From contig JAFASD010000016.1 of assembly GCA_019244945.1 (NCBI GenBank), positions 1-5,420 of the forward strand: a DNA stretch of 5,420 nt, read 5' to 3'. This DNA comes from Acidobacteriaceae bacterium (GTDB lineage Bacteria; Acidobacteriota; Terriglobia; Bryobacterales; Bryobacteraceae). Positions 1 to 5,420 of this stretch are shown here, piece by piece (within the stretch, counting starts at the first letter, position 1; every line of letters begins with the position of its first letter). Under the pieces are notes generated by a model. That model ran no database searches and was not told the DNA's origin. It saw only the letters and a program-made list of their open reading frames with translations. Made by a program: the position numbers and the translations under genes.

Positions 1-2
1 TG

Positions 3-59
3 CTGTCCGATATCGTCCCGCTCATCGGCCGTCTGATGAAACGTCTTGCGAGTCGATGA
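3..59 (+). CDS. Possible C-terminal tail of an upstream gene (partial)
   Basis: The third frame reads LSDIVPLIGRLMKRLASR and then stops with TGA at 57-59. The 18 residues form a plausible amphipathic, basic C-terminal helix, as in many real protein ends. The other two plus frames are less protein-like here: one stops at once and the other runs on to 113 without family features. The gene would start before the window. No function can be given from so short a piece, and chance is a real alternative. Confidence 0.35.
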   Translation: MSDIVPLIGRLMKRLASR

Positions 60-152
60 GCGGCATTCGACTGCTGGCCCGCGATTCGTACGGTATGGAT
101 GCAACGATGTAACACGGTATTGAGTTTTCACGTCGCAAATGCCAGGGTGAGC
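60..152 (+). other. Short intergenic region before the secreted NTR-like gene
   Basis: About 90 bp separate the possible upstream gene end from the preferred start of the next gene. Alternative ATG starts lie at 99 (in frame with the next gene) and 95 (another frame). I see no good Shine-Dalgarno motif before 99 and no clear -35/-10 pair. An AGGG at 144-147 precedes the GTG at 153 by 5 bases and is the best ribosome-binding candidate. Confidence 0.3.
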
Positions 153-1568
153 GTGAAATTTGTGCGCTTTTTAGCAGGCTTAGCGGTCGCTATCGTGGCG
201 GCGAAGAGCGGTCGGGCGTGTAGCTGCATTGGGCCGACTCCCGTCTGTTCGGTCTATTGGTCCACGCCTGTCCTCTTTCTTGGTACCGTGAACCACATCG
301 AGCACACTTACAATGAGCCGCCAGAAGAAAAGACGGTCGATGGAAAGAAAATTGAGATCATCGGTCCCGGCGAATACGTGGTTCACTTTGTCATCACAAA
401 GTCTTACCGTGGTGACGGGAAGCCGTCTACCGAAATCTCTGTTCATACGGCAGACCAAGGCTCGGCCTGCGGCTTTGCCTTTGAAGAAGGGCGCAGCTAT
501 CTCGTTTTCGCGGCTCCGGCCGGACCGGAAGGCCATCTATACGCAAATCATTGCTCGCGGACTCACGAAGTAATCAGCGTTGAACAGGATCCCGACATTC
601 AGTGGATCGAGACGCTCTCTAAGGCGCCTCCGGGTGGCTCCATTTTCGGCAGTATCCAAAGCTTGAGTCCGAACTTAGACGGCGGTTACGATCGCTCCCC
701 TGTCCAGGGCGTTGCTGTTTCTATTGGCGGCAAGCAATCGCGAACACTTGTGACTGATAGTCAGGGCAAATTCCGCGCCGATGGTGTCGCTCCCGGCAAA
801 TATGTCGTCTCCGCGCAAGCGCCCGCTCAACATAGTCGGATCGCGCCAGTTACTGTAACCGTGCAGGATCGCTCTTGCGCTGAGATTCCCTGGTTCACCA
901 GGCTCGATGGTCACATCAGGGGTCATGTGTATTTCAGTGACGGAACTCCCGCTTCCGGCTTGTACCTTACCCTCAAATCAGCCGACTTCGATCCGCACAA
1001 TCCCGCCACCTGGCAGTCCAGCTCCATTACTTCCGGTGCTGACGGCTTGTTTGACTTTGCACAACTATCCCCCGGATCGTACGTTTTAGCAGTGAATATG
1101 GATTTTCCTGCTGTCGATGGCAAGTATTACCGGAGTGCGTTCTTTCCGGGGGGCGCTAATCGGTCGGAAGCCGCTGTCATTTCACTCGACCGCGGCGAAC
1201 AGGTGGATCATCTCCGATTCTTTTTGCCGCCGGATTCCGCAAGCCCTTCTGTGTCGCTTCAGGTGAAAGTCATAGGACAGGACGGTAAGCCTGCCGCAAA
1301 CGCTTCCGTACTGGCCTACGATGAAATCTGGCAAACTACTTCTCCATCGCCTCTCTATGCGACGGCGGGTAAGGGCGGGGAAGCGAGTCTTGACCTTCGC
1401 CCCACTTCTACATATTTGGTCGAGGCCTTCGTAAACCTACCTGATTTCAGCCAAGCGTGTGCCGAACCCATCGAAGTCAGCGGCCAGAACCCTCCTTCGT
1501 CTCTCGTTCTGCAAATTGCTCATCCGGTCGGTAACTGCCTGCCGTATGCGCAGAGACGCGGCTACTGA
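153..1568 (+). CDS. Secreted protein: NTR/TIMP-like domain plus carboxypeptidase-regulatory-like repeats
   Basis: Read from GTG 153, the product is 471 aa and begins MKFVRFLAGLAVAIVAA, a normal signal peptide. This start is preferred because it puts the basic n-region first and has an AGGG 5 bases upstream. An ATG at 99 would add 18 unhelpful residues. The mature part starts with ACSC (Cys23, Cys25). The pattern CxC, then STPVLFLGTV, then CGF..EEGRSYLVF and HCSRT (Cys106, Cys134) is that of bacterial NTR/TIMP-like OB-fold domains, covering about residues 23-145. Three beta-sandwich units follow at about 162-238, 251-317 and 367-442. The first two carry the D..G.F.F..L.PG.Y.V signature of carboxypeptidase-regulatory-like domains. 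No catalytic motif is visible, so a binding or scaffold role outside the cytoplasm is inferred. Cys23 is not in a good lipobox (GRAC), so lipidation is unlikely. The 3' end overlaps the convergent Spy-like gene by 7 bp. The family assignment is good; the function is unknown. Confidence 0.85.
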   Translation: MKFVRFLAGLAVAIVAAKSGRACSCIGPTPVCSVYWSTPVLFLGTVNHIEHTYNEPPEEKTVDGKKIEIIGPGEYVVHFVITKSYRGDGKPSTEISVHTADQGSACGFAFEEGRSYLVFAAPAGPEGHLYANHCSRTHEVISVEQDPDIQWIETLSKAPPGGSIFGSIQSLSPNLDGGYDRSPVQGVAVSIGGKQSRTLVTDSQGKFRADGVAPGKYVVSAQAPAQHSRIAPVTVTVQDRSCAEIPWFTRLDGHIRGHVYFSDGTPASGLYLTLKSADFDPHNPATWQSSSITSGADGLFDFAQLSPGSYVLAVNMDFPAVDGKYYRSAFFPGGANRSEAAVISLDRGEQVDHLRFFLPPDSASPSVSLQVKVIGQDGKPAANASVLAYDEIWQTTSPSPLYATAGKGGEASLDLRPTSTYLVEAFVNLPDFSQACAEPIEVSGQNPPSSLVLQIAHPVGNCLPYAQRRGY

Positions 1569-1963
1569 GTCTTGCCGCTCAGGCTACCATGCACCTCAGG
1601 ATGCGGCCCCTGCTCGTACTCATCCAGCTTTCTCTTCTGAGAATCGGTCAGAACCGCGCGGATCTTTTTGTCGGCATCATAACGCCAGGGTCTTACTTTG
1701 GCCAGGCGGTCGTCGTGCGATAAACTTTCATCCTCCATTATTTTGAGCGTCAGGTCGTGCAGTTGTTCGAGCACTGGTTTGATTTTGGCCTGCTGATCTG
1801 CGCTGAGATCAAGCTTCTTAGTTAGAAGCTTCAACTGCTGTTCAGCGGATGGCAAGTCCGCTTTGCCAGAACCACCAGTGCTGGTACCCGTCTGTTGCGC
1901 GACTGTGGTGAGGGAGAACAGCAACACGGCCCAGGTTGCAAAGAGGCGAATGGAAATGCTCAC
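1562..1963 (-). CDS. Small exported Spy/CpxP-like (LTxxQ-type) protein
   Basis: The GTG at 1961-1963 is preceded on the minus strand by GAGGAG four bases upstream, the clearest ribosome-binding site in this region. The frame is open further upstream to 2062, but those 33 codons lack protein-like character. The product is 133 aa. Residues 1-22 are a signal peptide (SISIRLFATWAVLLFSLTTVA, likely cut after Ala22), followed by a Gly/Ser/Thr linker. A charged, helical region from about residue 40 to 118 contains two LTxxQ-like motifs, LSADQ (53-57) and LTDSQ (105-109). These two motifs and the small size resemble the Spy/CpxP family of periplasmic proteins, which act as chaperones or envelope-stress modulators in enterobacteria. 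Acidobacterial relatives are uncharacterised. Divergent from the TetR gene, so repression by that regulator is plausible but inferred. Overlaps the convergent gene by 7 bp. Confidence 0.75.
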   Translation of the reverse strand: MSISIRLFATWAVLLFSLTTVAQQTGTSTGGSGKADLPSAEQQLKLLTKKLDLSADQQAKIKPVLEQLHDLTLKIMEDESLSHDDRLAKVRPWRYDADKKIRAVLTDSQKRKLDEYEQGPHPEVHGSLSGKTQ

Positions 1964-1969
1964 TTTTCT

Positions 1970-1975
1970 CCTCGT
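1970..1975 (-). promoter_or_regulatory. Ribosome-binding site deciding the Spy-like start
   Basis: On the minus strand the sequence reads GAGGAGAAAAGTG, placing a strong anti-16S match just before the GTG at 1963. No comparable site precedes the upstream ATG codons in the same frame. This sets the start and gives the product an N-terminal signal peptide. Confidence 0.65.
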
Positions 1976-1994
1976 GCCGTGTAAATGGCTGTAT

Positions 1995-2004
1995 ATCATA
2001 TGAT
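1995..2004. promoter_or_regulatory. 10-bp perfect palindrome in the divergent TetR/Spy-like intergenic region
   Basis: The sequence ATCATATGAT is its own reverse complement and sits 31 bp upstream of the Spy-like start and 69 bp upstream of the TetR start. TetR dimers commonly bind palindromes in exactly such divergent spacers, so this is a candidate operator. The palindrome also contains TATGAT on both strands, a one-mismatch -10 hexamer, so a bound repressor would cover a promoter. No good -35 is visible at 16-18 bp in either direction, and a 10-bp AT-rich palindrome can arise by chance. Confidence 0.35.
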
Positions 2005-2073
2005 TCGCAGTGTAGCGATGAAAGACCCTTTTATCGAGCACTAATTTCGAGTTGCTGAACAAAGAGGCGATTA

Positions 2074-2697
2074 ATGTCCAAAACTGAGGTGTCGAACTCG
2101 AAGAAACATGTTGGGCCAGGCAGGAAACACGCGAGGCAAAAGCGCCAGCCGGATGAACGCGTCCGGCGTACGCGGCAGCGGCTGGGCAGTGCGTTAGTGG
2201 AATTGATTCAGGAGAAACCGATTAATGATGTGACCGTGCAAGATGTGTTGGACCGCGCCTCGGTCGGGCGCTCCACCTTTTATCTCCACTACCGCGACAA
2301 AGACGACCTGCTCCTCAGCCAATTAGAAGGCTTCCTGGAGATGATGAGCACGATGCTGAGCATACGTAACGACCAGTCGGATCGAGTTGCACCAATAGAG
2401 GAACTCTTTGCGCATATTGGAAACGAGACGAAGCTCTATCGCGTGCTGTCCGACTCCGGCCGTCTCAAAGATTTCTTTGAGCTGGCGCAAGGCTATTTTT
2501 CGCGTGGGATTGAGAAGCGGCTCAAGGAATCCAAGCGGCTCAAGAGCATTTCCCGAGATGAATTGAGCGCCCGTGCCTGTGCATTAGCCGGAAGCGTGTT
2601 GTCGCTGCTCCGCTGGTGGCTCGATCGCGGCGCGAGGGAATCACCACATGCCATGGACAAGCTCTTCCATCGCATGGTCTGGAAGGGCCTCGTGTAA
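2074..2697 (+). CDS. TetR/AcrR-family transcriptional regulator
   Basis: The ATG at 2074 is preceded by GAGG at 2064-2067, six bases away. The product is 207 aa, a normal TetR length. Residues 1-33 form a long Lys/Arg-rich tail before the DNA-binding domain. The helix-turn-helix lies at about 36-82, with the typical VTVQDVLDRASVGRSTFYLHY (53-73) followed by the KDDLL that closes TetR N-terminal domains. Residues 83-205 form the helical ligand-binding and dimer domain, which has an FFELAQGYF segment and a WW pair at 181-182; the ligand cannot be predicted. Divergent from the Spy-like gene, the most likely target along with its own gene. It is followed by a GC-rich hairpin element and a broken DUF6624-like gene on the same strand. 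The extended basic tail may add nonspecific DNA contacts, as seen in some family members; that is inference. Confidence 0.92.
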   Translation: MSKTEVSNSKKHVGPGRKHARQKRQPDERVRRTRQRLGSALVELIQEKPINDVTVQDVLDRASVGRSTFYLHYRDKDDLLLSQLEGFLEMMSTMLSIRNDQSDRVAPIEELFAHIGNETKLYRVLSDSGRLKDFFELAQGYFSRGIEKRLKESKRLKSISRDELSARACALAGSVLSLLRWWLDRGARESPHAMDKLFHRMVWKGLV

Positions 2698-2703
2698 TCG
2701 GCA

Positions 2704-2747
2704 GCCGGGCTAGGACGCCCGGCGCGGACGAGGACGTCCACCCTACA
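2704..2747. repeat. REP-like GC-rich double hairpin, possible dispersed intergenic repeat
   Basis: Two adjacent hairpins start 7 bases after the TetR stop. The first has a perfect 7-bp stem, GCCGGGC (2704-2710) and GCCCGGC (2717-2723), with a 6-base loop. The second has a 5-bp stem, GGACG (2726-2730) and CGTCC (2735-2739), with a 4-base loop. GGACG occurs three times in the element, which ends in CCACCCTACA. From memory, palindromic repeats with this GGACG core and a CCCTACA edge are scattered through intergenic DNA of acidobacteria and related phyla. Only one copy lies in this window, so repetition is not shown here. There is no T-tract, so it is not a canonical intrinsic terminator, although it could stabilise the TetR mRNA 3' end. 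Confidence 0.5.
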
Positions 2748-2793
2748 AGGGGATGGCAGCTAAACCAGGAGCCGCCACGGCAGGATGGAATGC

Positions 2794-3374
2794 ATGAACG
2801 AGCGCTTGCGTGAAGAGCTGAAGGCCCTGGCTGCCGAGGATCGTCGAGTGCGGCAGGAACTTCTTGACACCGGAGAACTGGGCGACGGCTATGCGCCACG
2901 AATGGAGGCCGTGCATCGCGAGAATGCCGCTCGTCTGAAAGATATCATCATCGAGTACGGCTGGCCTGATCGCGACTTGGTTGGTGACGAGGGCACCCTG
3001 GCGGCGTGGTTCATTGCGCAGCACGCAATTGGCGATCCCGAATTCCAGCGCGAGGCGCTGAGGCTAATCCAAGAAAAGGTCAGTCAAGGAAGAGTGCCCG
3101 CTGCTCAGAAGCGTATTTGTTCGACCGAATCGCGATGTATGAGGGTCGTCCGCAAAGGTACGGAACCCAGTCACTCCTATGTCCAGATGGCGAATACCGG
3201 CGGTGGCAAACCGAGAATCCCGACGCTCTGAATCAGCGGCGCATCTCAATGGGATTGCCGCCGGTCGCCGATGATCCTCCTGAGAGCGAAGTAACAGCTC
3301 AGTCGCGCGCAGATTATGAGCACTGGGCACGCGGATACGCAGAGTGGCTACGGAAAACCGGTTGGCGGTCCTGA
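2794..3374 (+). pseudogene. DUF6624-like protein gene, broken by a single-base frameshift
   Basis: Two overlapping frames together give one family-like protein. The first frame, from ATG 2794 (or ATG 2785, which has no properly spaced ribosome-binding site), encodes a helical N-terminus, EYGWPDRDLVG, AAWFIAQH and LIQEKVSQGRVPAAQ. Conservation then moves to the frame one base back, which encodes EAYLFDRIAMYEGRPQRYGT and NQRRISMGLPPV, ending at the stop 3372-3374. The switch lies at about 3108-3110 (CAGAAGCG). One lost base there, for example AAA to AA, would restore a protein of about 193 aa, a usual size for this family. The motif order GWP, QH, AYL.DR, G.PQ.YGTQ and N..R...GL matches DUF6624 as I recall it; its function is unknown. 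Without the repair, the first frame continues 41 codons of unrelated sequence to 3231. A sequencing error is as likely as a true mutation. No slippery heptamer supports programmed frameshifting. Confidence 0.72.
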
Positions 3375-3397
3375 GGTGCAAGGGCGGTGGAACGCCA

Positions 3398-3835
3398 TTA
3401 GGGCTTTGCGGACGGCGGCTCCCAGAGCTCAATCTTATTCCCATCCGAGTCATAGATCCACGCAAAGCGACCGTAGGATTCATTCATTCGGTTAGCGTCA
3501 ATCTTTACGCCCTCTTGTTTTAAGCGGTCGAGCAAAGCATCCAGATCTTCCACGATGTAGTTGATCATGAACGGGGCGGGGCTGGGATCTAAATAGTGCG
3601 TGGAGGTGGGAAAAACAGTCCAAACGGTAACGTGTTCCTTTTGCGGGTCGTCGTGTTCGCGCCACGGAAGCATCGCGCCATGGCCTTTGTCGGCGAGTCC
3701 AAGATGCTTTGCATACCATTCGCGCATCTGATCACGATTCGCGGATTTGAAGAAGATACCGCCGATTCCCACAACGCGGCCGCGCTGCTCCATTTTGGCG
3801 GGTGGCTTCGAGCTTTCAGGTTGCGGAGATTGCAT
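3398..3835 (-). CDS. VOC-fold (glyoxalase/bleomycin-resistance/dioxygenase superfamily) protein
   Basis: The product from ATG 3835 is 145 aa, a normal single-domain VOC length. After a Pro-rich lead of about 19 residues, the domain begins with RVVGIGGIFFKS (20-31). It continues with WYAKHLGL (40-47), a VTVWTVF strand (69-75), PFMINYIVEDLDALLDRL (88-105), and the terminal YGRFAWIYDSDGNKIELWEP (121-140). This pattern is typical of the superfamily. Glu137 in IELWEP is at the usual last metal-ligand position, but the first-strand His is absent, so the standard metal site looks incomplete and no reaction can be named. The start at 3835 is chosen for its strong AAGGAGG. The frame is open to an ATG at 3913, which would add a signal-peptide-like segment. 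It follows the epimerase gene on the same strand and converges on the DUF6624-like pseudogene with 23 bp between stops. Confidence 0.87.
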   Translation of the reverse strand: MQSPQPESSKPPAKMEQRGRVVGIGGIFFKSANRDQMREWYAKHLGLADKGHGAMLPWREHDDPQKEHVTVWTVFPTSTHYLDPSPAPFMINYIVEDLDALLDRLKQEGVKIDANRMNESYGRFAWIYDSDGNKIELWEPPSAKP

Positions 3836-3842
3836 TTCCTTT

Positions 3843-3849
3843 CCTCCTT
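3843..3849 (-). promoter_or_regulatory. Strong ribosome-binding site for the VOC gene start at 3835
   Basis: On the minus strand AAGGAGG precedes the ATG at 3833-3835 by 7 bases, close to the ideal sequence and spacing. The upstream in-frame ATG at 3911-3913 has no comparable site. This favours the shorter protein, though the motif is also simply part of the longer reading frame. Confidence 0.6.
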
Positions 3850-3918
3850 GTGACCGGGTTGAGATGAGCAGCAGCGAGCCGAGCGCAATTGTGCTCCAGC
3901 GTATTCCTTGCATGTTGG

Positions 3919-3924
3919 ATTATA
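3919..3924 (-). promoter_or_regulatory. Consensus -10 hexamer upstream of the VOC gene
   Basis: The minus strand reads TATAAT, identical to the sigma-70 -10 consensus, 5 bases before the upstream ATG at 3913. A transcript would start at about 3912-3913. That would give a leader of roughly 75 bases for the start at 3835, or a leaderless message for the start at 3913. No convincing -35 hexamer is found at 15-18 bp upstream, so promoter strength is uncertain. Confidence 0.4.
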
Positions 3925-3944
3925 CAAGTTTGGTTCGCTCAAGG

Positions 3945-3959
3945 CCTCGCCGTTCGAGG
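3945..3959 (-). other. Small hairpin after the epimerase gene
   Basis: CCTCG (3945-3949) and CGAGG (3955-3959) form a perfect 5-bp stem with a 5-base loop, about 15 bases after the epimerase stop. There is no T-tract on the minus-strand downstream side, so it is at most a weak pause or processing site between the epimerase and VOC genes. Confidence 0.25.
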
Positions 3960-3974
3960 ATCAATCAAAGAAAA

Positions 3975-4832
3975 TTATTGGGCCGTCGTAAAACGCGCGC
4001 CGGCTTCTCGCAAAAAACGCAAACCCTCGAAGGCAATGGCCTCCGGAGTTGGCGCAAGGTCACGCCAAATGGAAGCGGCTGCGGAAAGTGCTCCCAAGGA
4101 AAACCCGAATCCCTCGATTGTGAGCCAGCCATGGTACCGGAGAGCGTGCAAGGCCTGAAAAACTTCCGCCCAATTGACGTGCCCGGTTCCTGGGATTCCG
4201 CGATCGTTTTCGCAGGAGTGGACATGGCGCAAGTACGGGCCAGCGCTCGCGATCGCATCACGCATGGATTTTTCTTCAATGTTTGCGTGATAAGTATCAA
4301 ACAGGATTCCGACGCGGGGATGATCAATTTCGCGGCAAAGCTTCGCTGCATCGGCGGCCGTATTCAAGAAATATGTCTCGTAGCGATTCAAGGGCTCAAT
4401 AGCCAGAATCATGTCGAATGTTTCGAGGTATGGGCCTAACTCCTGAAACATCTCGACTGCTCGCTTCCATTCCTCCGGCGTGCGTCGCCTTCCAGGCAGA
4501 TAGCCCACGGGCGCATACAAAGGTCCCGCTAAGACGTGGCCGCCCGTATCGGCCGCCGCCTCGATACAAGCTTTAAGATGGTCGCGAGTTTTGCTCCGGA
4601 CGGGCGCCTCATCACTCAACGTGTTTAAGCCTTGGGGCAAAACGGAGCAGAATGTGCGAGCAAGGCCGCTATCGTCGAGTGCCTGTTTGATCTCTGGATC
4701 TTTCGCGTGACGAGGATCGATCAGAGGAAGTTCAACGCCATCAAAGCCGGCGGCTTTAAGCTTCGGAAGCAGTGAAAGGTGGCTGCGGTCGAAATGATCG
4801 GACCAGATAAACGTGTTAGCGGCGAACTTCAC
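3975..4832 (-). CDS. Sugar 3-epimerase-like TIM-barrel protein (D-tagatose/D-psicose 3-epimerase family)
   Basis: A 285-aa xylose-isomerase-like TIM barrel that probably interconverts free ketohexoses at C3 in the cytoplasm, using a divalent metal. The GTG start at 4832 has GGGAG six bases upstream and gives MKFAANTFIW, the usual N-terminus of the family; the ATG at 4862 would add ten unrelated residues. The active-site motifs are EPLNRYET (Glu146), FDTYHANIEE (Asp179, His182), HVHSCENDRG (His205, Arg211) and TIEGF (Glu240). As I recall the Pseudomonas cichorii enzyme (Glu152, Asp185, His188, His211, Arg217, Glu246), every catalytic and metal residue is present at a constant offset of six, so the enzyme should be active. 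The substrate could also be another ketose or an inosose- or erythrulose-type compound. The start lies inside the end of the FG-GAP gene (17-bp overlap), indicating co-transcription and probable translational coupling. The VOC gene follows on the same strand. Confidence 0.93.
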   Translation of the reverse strand: MKFAANTFIWSDHFDRSHLSLLPKLKAAGFDGVELPLIDPRHAKDPEIKQALDDSGLARTFCSVLPQGLNTLSDEAPVRSKTRDHLKACIEAAADTGGHVLAGPLYAPVGYLPGRRRTPEEWKRAVEMFQELGPYLETFDMILAIEPLNRYETYFLNTAADAAKLCREIDHPRVGILFDTYHANIEEKSMRDAIASAGPYLRHVHSCENDRGIPGTGHVNWAEVFQALHALRYHGWLTIEGFGFSLGALSAAASIWRDLAPTPEAIAFEGLRFLREAGARFTTAQ

Positions 4833-5420
4833 GGCGCGCTCCCTTCCCGCTGAGATTTTCAAACAGAAAAAGGCCGGTTTTTCCAGGGGTCACGAAATCG
4901 AGATTGCCGTGACCGTGCAAATCAGCGACGGGAATCTGCATGCCTGCTCCGGTTCGAGTGCTGTAATCCACGACAAGTTTCACCCAGGACACGCCTCCGC
5001 TGCTTGGGAAAAACTCATACCAGTACACGCCGAGGGGCTCGCGCGCTCCGGGGTCATGGTCATGCGCCATGTAGCGCTTTCCGGTAAGGAAGTCGGGTCT
5101 GCCATCGCCGTTCAGATCGACCATGGTCATGGCGTGCGCCTGAGACCACGTGTCGTCGATCATGTGTTTTACCCATTGGTGATCCGGCCGTTGCTCCATC
5201 CAGAAGATTCCATAATCATGCGCGGCGCTAATGACCAGATCGTTTCGTCCATCGCCGTTCACATCCAACACATAGATGAACCCGGTCGCCCCTAAGTCAA
5301 ACTCAGGGTGCCAAATCCACTTACCCGCGCGGGGATCGGGCGGCGCTTCAAACCAACCTTTTGGAGTGATAATGTCGGTCCGACCGTCGCCATTCACATC
5401 TCCAGCGCCAATGCCGTGTC
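4816..5420 (-). CDS. FG-GAP/VCBS repeat protein, 3' part only (N-terminus outside the window)
   Basis: The frame is open through the window edge, giving 200 visible residues. Four repeat units are seen, each with a calcium-binding-type loop: DVNGDGRTD (7-15), DVNGDGRND (52-60), DLNGDGRPD (101-109) and DLHGHGNLD (166-174). The last loop is degenerate, with His replacing Asp. The segments GIGAGDVNGDG and TPKGWFEAP match a type of FG-GAP protein common in acidobacteria, planctomycetes and verrucomicrobia. Such repeats build a beta-propeller, usually exported and used for binding; the missing N-terminus should carry a signal peptide and the remaining blades. The visible part ends in a basic tail (GKGARREVRR). 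A GTG at 5397 falls inside a calcium loop and is not the true start. The end overlaps the epimerase start by 17 bp. Ligand and function are unknown; a role in sugar or polysaccharide use is inferred from the neighbour only. Confidence 0.9.
   Translation of the reverse strand, partial: HGIGAGDVNGDGRTDIITPKGWFEAPPDPRAGKWIWHPEFDLGATGFIYVLDVNGDGRNDLVISAAHDYGIFWMEQRPDHQWVKHMIDDTWSQAHAMTMVDLNGDGRPDFLTGKRYMAHDHDPGAREPLGVYWYEFFPSSGGVSWVKLVVDYSTRTGAGMQIPVADLHGHGNLDFVTPGKTGLFLFENLSGKGARREVRR

Noticed and set aside
2540..3024. Minus-strand open frames across the TetR end and the DUF6624-like start
   Set aside because: They run antisense to recognisable coding sequence and through the GC-rich hairpins; they lack ribosome-binding sites and domain-like sequence.
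3067..3113. Programmed -1 ribosomal frameshift in the DUF6624-like gene
   Set aside because: I found no X-XXY-YYZ heptamer in the proper frame near the switch, nor an obvious downstream stem; a base loss or sequencing error explains it more simply.
3383..3396. Possible terminator GGCG...CGCC between the convergent DUF6624-like and VOC genes
   Set aside because: The stem is only 4 bp with a 6-base loop and no T-tract on either strand.
3064..3483. Minus-strand open frame across the DUF6624-like gene
   Set aside because: It is antisense to conserved sequence in the DUF6624-like gene and overlaps the end of the VOC gene; the translation is Arg/Ser-rich and unlike any family.
3747..4439. Long plus-strand open frame opposite the epimerase and VOC genes
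   Set aside because: It lies antisense to two clearly recognisable proteins and has low-complexity, Arg/Ser-rich translation without family features, so it is a shadow frame.
4813..5295. Plus-strand open frame of 160 codons opposite the FG-GAP gene
   Set aside because: The opposite strand encodes regular DxNGDGxxD repeats; the plus-strand frame is their complement and has no independent ribosome-binding site or motif.

Overview
The window looks like an ordinary chromosomal segment of a soil-type bacterium, most likely an acidobacterium. This rests on gene style, not on a marker gene. The clues are a secreted protein with carboxypeptidase-regulatory-like repeats, an FG-GAP/VCBS repeat protein next to a sugar epimerase, a DUF6624-like protein, a small Spy/CpxP-like exported protein, and a GC-rich palindromic intergenic repeat. 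A related phylum such as Verrucomicrobiota or Planctomycetota cannot be excluded. There is no rRNA, tRNA, CRISPR array, transposase or phage gene.

Left part (1-2073): a possible 18-codon tail of an upstream gene ends at 59. It is followed by a secreted protein of about 471 aa with an N-terminal NTR/TIMP-like domain and three beta-sandwich repeats. This gene converges on a minus-strand gene for a 133-aa exported Spy/CpxP-like protein, and their 3' ends overlap by 7 bp. The Spy-like gene is divergent from a TetR-family regulator across about 110 bp that contains a perfect 10-bp palindrome. This is the classic layout for a TetR repressor controlling its divergent neighbour.

Middle part (2074-3397): the TetR gene is followed by two GC-rich hairpins (a REP-like element). 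Next comes a DUF6624-like gene broken by a single-base frameshift near 3108-3110. Both halves match the family, so the break is either a recent mutation or a sequencing error.

Right part (3398-5420, all minus strand): reading in the direction of transcription, the order is the 3' part of an FG-GAP/VCBS repeat protein, then a D-tagatose/D-psicose 3-epimerase-like enzyme whose start codon lies inside the end of the FG-GAP gene (17-bp overlap), then a VOC-fold protein. The first two genes are almost certainly co-transcribed. The VOC gene may have its own promoter, since there is a consensus TATAAT just upstream of the longer possible start. A sugar-related role for this cluster is inferred from the epimerase only.

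I see no convincing new multi-gene system. The points most worth a second look are the frameshifted DUF6624 gene, the REP-like repeat, the start-site ambiguity of the VOC gene, the TIMP-like domain architecture, and the TetR/Spy divergent pair.
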